DNA of 35,776 nucleotides from a virus. The stretch lies in the IMG/VR virus record IMGVR_UViG_3300007276_000130, positions 1 through 35,776 of that record. One strand, given 5' to 3'. A program made the translations under genes and the position numbers. The notes beneath the pieces were generated by a model. The model did not search any database and was not told the origin of the DNA. It saw only the letters and a program-made list of their open reading frames with translations. The number at the start of each line of letters is the position of its first letter. Position 1 is the first letter of the stretch. Below, one piece after another: positions 14,314 to 22,000 of the stretch.

Positions 14314-14969
14314 TGCGCCGAATCAGCATACAGGGTAATAGGTTTACTGGGTTAGACCAGCAAGCGGACAGTACGGCGATAGACGTAGTTATCGTAAACG
14401 CAGCGACAGTAGCTCGCTCGTATTACAAAGATGCCTACGACCCTAGCGCCAAACGTCTGCCGACATGCTGGTCGAACGATACCCAGAGACCCGCACCTGA
14501 AGTGCCGCCAGACCAGAGACAGAGTACGCGGTGTATTGATTGCACCAATAACGTCCGAGGTTCTGGCACTGGAGGGGGTAGGGCTTGTAGGTTTAGTCAG
14601 AGACTAGCGATTGTTGAAGAGCAAGCACTAGACACTGTGTACCAACTACAGGTACCTGCCTCATCCATATTTGGTAAGGCCCAAGGTAGAAGCTCTATGC
14701 CTCTACAGGCTTACGCCAAATTTTTGAGTGGGCATGGAACGCCCAGTGCAGCAGTGGTGACAAAGATAAGTTTCGATGCGGGTAGCCCTGTACCAAAGCT
14801 GTTCTTTTACCCACAAAGACCGTTGGAAGAAGAGGAACTACAGAAAGTTAGATTGATGGTGGATGACGATGACACGTTAGCAGCGATTGCTTTCGACATC
14901 GTGCCCCACAACCGCGAGGGTTCGCCCTTCGCTGCGACTGAAGGGTTCACAATAAATAGCCTAAGTTAA
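14313..14969 (+). CDS. Four-cysteine zinc-motif protein upstream of SSB (218 aa)
   Basis: GTG at 14313 overlaps the previous stop by one base. C52, C74, C77 and C92 (in LPTCWSND, RCIDCTNN and ACRFSQRL) form a likely zinc site. After it comes a predicted beta-rich domain (YQLQVPASSIFG and on). The gene lies directly before the ssDNA-binding protein, so a role in replication or recombination, perhaps as a second DNA-binding protein, is likely. I do not recognise a named family. Confidence 0.7.
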   Translation: MRRISIQGNRFTGLDQQADSTAIDVVIVNAATVARSYYKDAYDPSAKRLPTCWSNDTQRPAPEVPPDQRQSTRCIDCTNNVRGSGTGGGRACRFSQRLAIVEEQALDTVYQLQVPASSIFGKAQGRSSMPLQAYAKFLSGHGTPSAAVVTKISFDAGSPVPKLFFYPQRPLEEEELQKVRLMVDDDDTLAAIAFDIVPHNREGSPFAATEGFTINSLS

Positions 14970-14980
14970 GGAGACCAACA

Positions 14981-15730
14981 ATGGCTGAAGCAAATATGTA
15001 CTACACAATCGAGGGTGTGAAAGCCCTTTACCCAAGACTCGACGCTACCTACAAGTTCGATAACAAAGCGAATGGTGGTAAGGGTGGGTCTGTTAAGTGT
15101 GACCCGCTGGACGACGGCGCGGAATACTCTATGTCTTTCGTGATGTCTGAAAGCGAAGCCAAAGCCTTGTACAAGGCAATGGCAGTGGGCTACAAAGCTA
15201 AGAAAGAAAAGAGCTGGCCTGATAAGTTTGCCCTACCGTTCAAGAAGGACGATGACGGTAACTACATCGGCAAGTGCAAGTTGAAAGGTGCTTACGGTAC
15301 CGACAAGACCACGCCACCACTACAAGTGGACGCGCAGAACAACAAACTGCCAGCGGACTTTCAGTTGACCAGCGGTAGCACCGTGAACCTTGCCTTCACT
15401 TTCGTACCGTACTCTATGCGTGACAACGGCGTTAGCCTACGTCTGAGCGGTGTACAGGTGATCGAATACGTGCCGATGGTGTCACGTTCGCCCTTCGGTG
15501 TTGTGGAAGGCGGCTTCGTAGCACAACCTGATAACCCGTTTAGTGATACTACTAGCAGTGTCAAGAGCACCGATGTCGCGTTAGACGACGATGACTCTGA
15601 CGATATATTTGGCGATGAGCCAGATACCTCCGAAGTGGAGGAACCCAAGAAGGTCGTAAAGAAATCTGCCCCCGCACCCAAGGAAGATGACGACGATCTG
15701 AGTGCCATTGTTGACGGTTGGGATGACTAA
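14981..15730 (+). CDS. ssDNA-binding protein, T7 gp2.5-like
   Basis: 249 aa. The first 170 residues fit the OB-fold of gp2.5/DUF2815-type SSBs: YPRLDATYKF, a lysine-rich stretch KAMAVGYKAKKEKSWP, and a late strand LRLSGVQVIEYV. The last 60 residues are highly acidic and end DGWDD; in this family such tails bind polymerase and helicase partners. It would coat ssDNA at the phage fork. ATG at 14981 follows AAGGAG. Its gene lies between the zinc protein and the primase-helicase. Confidence 0.85.
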   Translation: MAEANMYYTIEGVKALYPRLDATYKFDNKANGGKGGSVKCDPLDDGAEYSMSFVMSESEAKALYKAMAVGYKAKKEKSWPDKFALPFKKDDDGNYIGKCKLKGAYGTDKTTPPLQVDAQNNKLPADFQLTSGSTVNLAFTFVPYSMRDNGVSLRLSGVQVIEYVPMVSRSPFGVVEGGFVAQPDNPFSDTTSSVKSTDVALDDDDSDDIFGDEPDTSEVEEPKKVVKKSAPAPKEDDDDLSAIVDGWDD

Positions 15731-15746
15731 CCACTAACAATCACTC

Positions 15747-15798
15747 CACTATGGCTAGGTTTTGCCGAAAAGGATGCGCCGACATCCCTGCCATAGTG
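15747..15798 (+). ncRNA. Candidate structured leader RNA of the primase-helicase gene
   Basis: A perfect 9-bp stem, CACTATGGC (15747-15755) with GCCATAGTG (15790-15798), encloses two smaller hairpins: TTTT-GCCG-AAAA (15760-15771) and GGATG-CGCCGA-CATCC (15772-15787). The result is a three-way-junction shape in the 90-nt gap before the ATG at 15821. The GCCG loop could also pair with CGGC at 15804-15807 next to the start. It may control translation of the primase. This is a fold by eye, without energy values. Confidence 0.45.
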
Positions 15799-15820
15799 TC
15801 TCTCGGCATTGGGTGCAACC

Positions 15821-18745
15821 ATGAATACAAGAGAATTTTTACGGTGGGTACTACCCACAGAAGGTGTGTACGTCGCTCTACAATACGGCCTAGCGTCGAA
15901 CGGGGTACGGCAGACATACTTTCACTCAACAGATGAATTAGCAGAAGCCGCCGAATATCACGACAGTGAAGGGTGGGACATGTACTTTGCGATGAGTAAC
16001 TTCAAAGAAGAAGGTACCCGCAAAGGTGATGACGCTAAACAGATTAAGTCATTCTTCTTAGACTTAGACGTTGGCGAAGACAAAGTAGCTAAGAACGAGG
16101 GGTTCGCTACACAGGGGGAGGCGCTACGTAGGCTACAAGAATTTATCGTAGCCCTAGAACTACCAAAACCTCTTATCGTTAATTCTGGTCGTGGCATACA
16201 CGTTTACTGGGTGCTATCTGAACCCGTTGCTGTAGAGCAGTGGAAGGTAGTGGCTGACCAGTTCAAGGCTAAGTGCAAAGAGTTCGGGCTTGAGATAGAC
16301 CCCGCAGTACCTGCTGATATAGCGCGGGTTCTTCGCATAGTGGGTACGCATAACCACAAACCTGATACCCCTGCGCCAGTAGAAGTCATAGGTAAGACTC
16401 CTGATACGGTTAACTTTGACTTCTTCGCCAGTAAGCTGGGGATGGACACGATACCAGTTCCCAAGAAGTACGTACCTGCGGAGGGGCCAGCGAGCTTACG
16501 CGATGCGATCATTCAGAACTATAAGCACGAGTTCAGAACCATACTGCTCAAGGCACAGAACGGTAACGGGTGTGAGCAACTACGCCGCATAATAAAAGGC
16601 CAAGCCGAAACGAGTGAACCTATGTGGAGGGCAGGTCTGTCCATCGCTAAGTTCTGCGAAGACGGTGAGAAAGCCGCGCACAAGATCTCAAACCAACACC
16701 CCGAATACACGCCAGAGCTAACGCTAAAGAAGCTGGATCTAATTAAGGGGCCGTACCGCTGCACAACATTTGACGAGAATGAAGGCGGTATCTGCACGGA
16801 ATGCCCTCACTGGGGTAAGATCAGTTCACCGATTGTGCTAGGGCGCAAGGTGGCTGAAGCAGAAGCCAATGAAGACGGTACGTATGTAAATGATCTTCAA
16901 GATCAGCAACTACAAACAGTTGAAGGTACGCTACTTGAAAAGTTGGAAAACCAAGATCTTTCTACACAACACGTTATACCAGTCTACCCGCGCCCATACT
17001 TCCGTGGTCAGAACGGCGGTGTCTATGTCAGGAACATAAGCCAAGACGGGGAAGTTGATGAGCACGTCATCTACCATAACGACATTTACATTACGCAGCG
17101 TTTGTTAGATATAGAGGACGGGGAGTCTGTAGTTTGTAGGATACACCTGCCACAAGACGGTGTACGTGAGTTTACGATGCCTCTTACGGCGGTCACTTCA
17201 CGAGAAGAATTTAGAAAAAACATGGCGATGCAAGGTGTTGCCATCCCTCAACTAAACGATTTGATGCAATATATGATTACTTGGGTAAACGAATTACAAG
17301 CAACCTCTACAGCAGCCACGGCACGTCGCCAGTTCGGTTGGGTAGACGAGAACATGGACGCTTTTGTTGTAGGAAACAAAGAAATACGCGCAGACCGTAT
17401 TGACCACAACCCACCGTCCACACCGACAGCCGCACTAATCCCATACCTCAAACCGAAAGGTACGCTGGAGGCGTGGAAAAAGATGGCTAATTTCTACAAC
17501 ACGCGGCCCGAACTTGTGATGCACCAGTACGTTGTAAGCACAGCGTTTGGCTCTCCGTTAATGGCCTTCTTGCCTCAGAAGGCTTGTGCGTTACACATAC
17601 ACAGCCCACTTAGTGGGTGCGGCAAAACAGCAGCTATACGGGTAGCGGGTTCGGTGTGGGGTGCTGAGAAAGGCATGATGATAACCGCAAAGGATACCGA
17701 CGCGATAAAGTTTAATCGTTCGGAGGTGCTGCACAACCTACCGTTTTACATAGACGAATTGACCAATGAGAAAAGTGAGCAGCTAAGTGACTTAGCGTAT
17801 CAAATATCCTCTGGGGAACAGCGTGGGCGTATGGCTGGTGGGGCTAACCTTGAACGTGCTCGTGGCGAGCCGTGGCACCTCTCATGTGTAACTACAGGCA
17901 ACGCCAGTGTCATTGAACGTATTGCAGCGGAAAAGCAAGCGCCGAAAGCAGAGGCGCAGAGGATAATGGAATGGAGGGCGCAGCGGGTATTCTCCAGCAC
18001 GGAGGAGAAGAAAGGTACGGATGCGTTCGATAGGTCTATCGAAGAAAACTATGGGCACGCTGGGGTTATTTATATCCAGTGGGTCATGCAGAACCTAGAA
18101 GACGTTAAGAAGCTCGTACTTGGGTTTCAGCGTAAGATTGACGAGGCGGCAGGGCTTACATCAGAAAACCGTTTCTGGTCTGCCGGAGCTGCTACCACAC
18201 TAGCTGGGGCGTACATCGCTAACAAGCTGGAGCTAATCGACTACGACATGAAGGGCTTATTTAAGTGGACTGTTAACCTACTTAAACTAAACCTGCAATC
18301 GGTTAACGATATGGGGTCATCAGTAGAACAAACACTTAACGACTACCTGACTGAAAACTATAACAACATACTGGTAATCAAGAGCACGGACGATCTGCGT
18401 AGTGGTTCCGGTAATGGGTTGGACAGCATCGTCATACCCGATGCACTACCGAAGGGTAGGCTAGTAGCGCGGTTCGAGACGGACACGAAGAAGGCGTACT
18501 TAGTCCCGAGGTTCTTGAAGGCTTGGTGCGCCACACATCAGATTAACTACGGCGCATTCACGAGCGACCTGATTAACAAGTTAGGTGGTAAGCGTGGATC
18601 TATGCGGTTAGGTAAAGGCACGCACATAGGGTCGGCCATGCCTGCATATAGAGTGCTGATAGTTGACTGCAAGGTGTTTAATGCAACTAACGAAGATGGA
18701 GAAAGTTTAGATGATGACCCTCAAGACGCACGACTTGAACCCTGA
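15821..18745 (+). CDS. AEP primase-polymerase / helicase fusion
   Basis: 974 aa from the ATG at 15821 (upstream in-frame start would be TTG). N-terminal archaeo-eukaryotic primase domain: FFLDLDVG with D81 and D83, SGRGIHVYW with S122, R124 and H127, then DIARVLRIVGTHNHK. A Cys cluster C314, C325, C328 with H330 (YRCTTF, ICTECPHWG) lies between the domains. The C-terminal ATPase has SGCGKT (K602, T603), with Pro where the first Walker Gly is usual, and Walker B FYIDE (642-646), as in DUF927-like helicases. It would prime and unwind at the fork with PolA and SSB. No DnaB-type helicase is in the window. Confidence 0.85.
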   Translation: MNTREFLRWVLPTEGVYVALQYGLASNGVRQTYFHSTDELAEAAEYHDSEGWDMYFAMSNFKEEGTRKGDDAKQIKSFFLDLDVGEDKVAKNEGFATQGEALRRLQEFIVALELPKPLIVNSGRGIHVYWVLSEPVAVEQWKVVADQFKAKCKEFGLEIDPAVPADIARVLRIVGTHNHKPDTPAPVEVIGKTPDTVNFDFFASKLGMDTIPVPKKYVPAEGPASLRDAIIQNYKHEFRTILLKAQNGNGCEQLRRIIKGQAETSEPMWRAGLSIAKFCEDGEKAAHKISNQHPEYTPELTLKKLDLIKGPYRCTTFDENEGGICTECPHWGKISSPIVLGRKVAEAEANEDGTYVNDLQDQQLQTVEGTLLEKLENQDLSTQHVIPVYPRPYFRGQNGGVYVRNISQDGEVDEHVIYHNDIYITQRLLDIEDGESVVCRIHLPQDGVREFTMPLTAVTSREEFRKNMAMQGVAIPQLNDLMQYMITWVNELQATSTAATARRQFGWVDENMDAFVVGNKEIRADRIDHNPPSTPTAALIPYLKPKGTLEAWKKMANFYNTRPELVMHQYVVSTAFGSPLMAFLPQKACALHIHSPLSGCGKTAAIRVAGSVWGAEKGMMITAKDTDAIKFNRSEVLHNLPFYIDELTNEKSEQLSDLAYQISSGEQRGRMAGGANLERARGEPWHLSCVTTGNASVIERIAAEKQAPKAEAQRIMEWRAQRVFSSTEEKKGTDAFDRSIEENYGHAGVIYIQWVMQNLEDVKKLVLGFQRKIDEAAGLTSENRFWSAGAATTLAGAYIANKLELIDYDMKGLFKWTVNLLKLNLQSVNDMGSSVEQTLNDYLTENYNNILVIKSTDDLRSGSGNGLDSIVIPDALPKGRLVARFETDTKKAYLVPRFLKAWCATHQINYGAFTSDLINKLGGKRGSMRLGKGTHIGSAMPAYRVLIVDCKVFNATNEDGESLDDDPQDARLEP

Positions 18746-18935
18746 CGGGGTACGTATCGTGGTGGACTGGGGTGCTATGGTGGTAGGGAGTTCGATATTT
18801 GTGCCGTGCATCGACACGGACAAGGCACTACAGCAGATTAAACGCATCTGCGTGGACGAGATGGAGTGGGATATACGAGCCAAGGGCGTCCTAGAAGGTC
18901 GTTTTTTAGGGGTTCGCGTCTGGAGATTGGTGTGA
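18711..18935 (+). CDS. GDS/RVWR-family small protein, distant copy 4 (74 aa)
   Basis: ATG at 18711 (a second at 18714) overlaps the end of the primase-helicase gene by 35 bases. It has VGSS at 25-28 where the others have VGDS, a helix (KALQQIKRICVDEMEWDIRAK) and the ending VRVWRLV (68-74). It lies 10 kb from copies 1-3 but shares spacing and ending with them. It is the last gene before the terminator at 18995. Confidence 0.72.
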   Translation: MMTLKTHDLNPDGVRIVVDWGAMVVGSSIFVPCIDTDKALQQIKRICVDEMEWDIRAKGVLEGRFLGVRVWRLV

Positions 18936-18994
18936 TACGATCCGCCCTGATAAGGTCGTCCGGTCTCCTGCTGAAAGGTCTTATCGCCTTCCTA

Positions 18995-19038
18995 CCCCCT
19001 TACCGTAACCACCCCTTCTTGCGGTAAGGGGGTTTTTT
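18995..19038 (+). terminator. Strong Rho-independent terminator at the convergent junction
   Basis: A perfect 11-bp stem, CCCCCTTACCG (18995-19005) with CGGTAAGGGGG (19022-19032), has a 16-nt loop and is followed by six T (19033-19038). It ends the + strand replication operon. The stop of the converging - strand gene is at 19037-19039, so that gene ends at the foot of the hairpin. There is no T-run on the - strand side. Confidence 0.9.
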
Positions 19039-22000
19039 ACAAGAACCCTTCACCCGAATCCACCGTACGCTTCATGTATGGCGATAGCGTTGTACCGTTG
19101 TGCATCTCCGCAGAACGAGTCTCGTGCCCACGTATTGACCTATCAATAGTGTCACCTGTTATACGTTTCTGGCGATCTCGGCGCACGGCACTGGACTTGT
19201 TGAACTCTCGCATAGATCGCCGTGCATCACGCATACCTTCTCTGTCACCGAATCTCTTGGCAACGTAGTAACGTCTCAGCAGGTCACGGCGTTTAGCACT
19301 CGCAGCTATGTCTAGGCGTTTAGCTGTAGATGTCTCGTCCGCTTGTCTGGTGTAATCGACGGGCGGAAACCCTAGTAGCTGCGTAGCCAAATCACCGGCT
19401 GTGAGATCATCGTAGATAGGATCACCGCGCCGAGTCAGAATGCCCTCATCCCTCGGGTACCTGATAACAGCTTTATAAGCATTACGTACAGCGCCCGGCA
19501 TTAGGTCTTCTATACCACGCTCTATCTCGCCTTCACGTAGTTTGTCTATGCCATCTCTACCTCGTGAGTAGATGCTCCATGCAGGGCCACCAAACAGGTG
19601 AGCAATCTCTTCTTCTGGCGATGGATCACTGTTGAATCTGTCGGCTTCAAATAGCAGGTCGGTCAGCTTAACGCGCTGCGATACATCAACCCCAGTTATT
19701 TCAGACAGAGCGCCCTTGAATAGCACTTCACTGTCTAGGTACTGCCGTAGCATGGTGTCGGTGTCTTCTTCGTAGTCTTCTCTAAACATGTCAATAAGCA
19801 TGGAGACTGCACCGTACAACGGTAGACCCTGTACCCCAGCGAAGAACAGAGCAGATAAATGTACACCGGCAAGCTGTTTCAGAGCCTCATTACGTAGCTC
19901 TCTGCTCTTAGCGTCATTGCCCGGAAAAAAGTTCTCTATAGCTTGTCTACCAGACTTAAACATCGTGTAGTACATCTGTATGCCGTACGCTTTATACATC
20001 AGCGCAATACGACCTAAACTCTCACGGGCGTACCGTGGGCCAGTTTCTAGTGTGGCACCACCGTTGATTAGCTGCGTCTCACGTACAGCTTCTTCTGCGG
20101 CTTTCTTCTTGTCACCATCAAACTTCTTTAGTGCGAGTTTATACGCTGCCACCATCGTAACTTGACGATTCATTACTTCTGCTTCATGGAACATAAGAGC
20201 CGAAGCGTTTGTCACCGCGTCCATCTTAGACATCTTACGCCCCGCCTGACTCGTGCTGAGTGTGTCGGCAATGAACGACGAGTTAAGCTGCCCCCGCCTA
20301 GAAGCAAGCTCCATCAACGGTAGAAGGTCTTTCAATTCCTTTGTTTGCGCTGCATCGAGGTCTAGGTCTTTACGTACTTCGTAAGTGACTCGGCCATCTT
20401 TGTCGCGGGAGAACGTATAGTAGTTATCCAGCGATGGTAATGCCTTGTCTTTGAGGGCTTCTCTCGCTGCGTTGAGGTCACCTTTACGTAGCGCTTCTCT
20501 TACAGACCGTGGCGTTCTTGCGTCCCCGACTAAAGTAGCTATGTCCTTGTTCATTGGAGAACCCATAAACAACTTAGTAGCACCGCTTAGAGCGGTTCGT
20601 GTGGCTCCGAACCCATACTTACCTGCCAGCATCGGGTATGCGAACAACGGTATCTGCGACAAGTTTACCAGCGCAGACGAGGCGTTGAAGCCGATAGTCC
20701 ACATGAATGCCATACGGTTTGCGTTCTTAGCGAAACTGTCCAGTGGCGGATTGACGGCAAATCTAGCGCGGTCTTTTACCTCTTCGATTTCTGGGCTGTT
20801 CGCATCTGCCATTTTAGGGTTGGCTTCAAGCATCTCTTGTACGGCGTTGTCGATTAGCCGTGAGTTCTTAATGCGCTCTACCTGCCGTGCCAGATCAAAA
20901 GCCTTCGTACGTGCCGCTTCCACAGCATCTACATCATAACCTTCAGTGCCCTTACGTCGAAGCAGTGACTTAGCGAAAGAAGACTCTGGCAGGTACTCAA
21001 TAAACAAACGTGTTATCTGTTCCTGAACCTCTGGGTCTACTTTGTTCACCTTCATAATGCCCAGTATGCTGGAGACAAAAGAACCAGAGGGCGCGTCCTC
21101 GTAGGAGGCTTTGTCACTAGGGCTGAACGTCGATACTCCGTAACCTTCTGCTTCGTAGGCTTCCGCTGCCCTGAACCGTTCCGCAGCGTTCTCGTATGCA
21201 AACACGGCAGAGTCCGCGCCTTCCTTGGGGTTCTTCACAGACAGGAAGTACGTGCCGGTACGAGTCAGCGGGAAGTATGGCTCCAGCTTAGTCGCCTCTA
21301 ACATCTTAGCGTATAGACCGTTCTTGAGGTTGGTCTTCGCTTGTTCTGCTATGGGCAGTCCGTCAATACGATTTTGCAGCGTGTCATTAAGTTGGTCGTA
21401 CTGATCTTTATATAGCTTACGCAAAGCGGCGTAGTTCTTCCTACCCTCGGCACCAACCATCTTGCTGTTGTAGACCGCCCGTAGTTCTTTGTAGCGGTCT
21501 ATTTTTAGCTGCTTAGTGCCGTCTACGGGCTGGTTGCCGTACCGTTTTTGTGCTTGCTGTGGCGTTAGCTCTGGATCTACTTGGTCAACGGTACTGTCGT
21601 AGATCAAGTTATTCCACGCCTTAATCGTTTCTCCAGACTGTTTAGCAGCCCACTCTCGTATAGGTTGTAGGTTGTTTCTGACCGCTTGCTCTGCGGTAGT
21701 TAGGCCACCACGTTGGTTTTCTATAGCAGCGAAAACCTTATTAACACCGACTACACCTGCCCTTTCAAGCTCTACTTCGACGGCGTTGTTAGGTAAGAGA
21801 CCAAGTATTTTGCGTTTTAGTCCGGTGTTTTTCTGCCCTGCTGTGAGTGCACCGTACTCGCCAACTATTCTTTCTTTTGCACGCTCTATCGGCCCTTTAG
21901 GTAGGGCGTCCTTGAGTCCTTCCTCTACTCTACGTACGCCAGCAGGGTCGGTCATAGATGCTAAGAGAGGAGCACCACGGTGCTTGGCGGCAGGTGCCAG

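Noticed and set aside
15751-15936. A 61-codon + strand frame in the gap before the primase-helicase
   Set aside because: Its ATG sits in the stem of the leader hairpin, it has no ribosome binding site and most of it overlaps the primase start in another frame.
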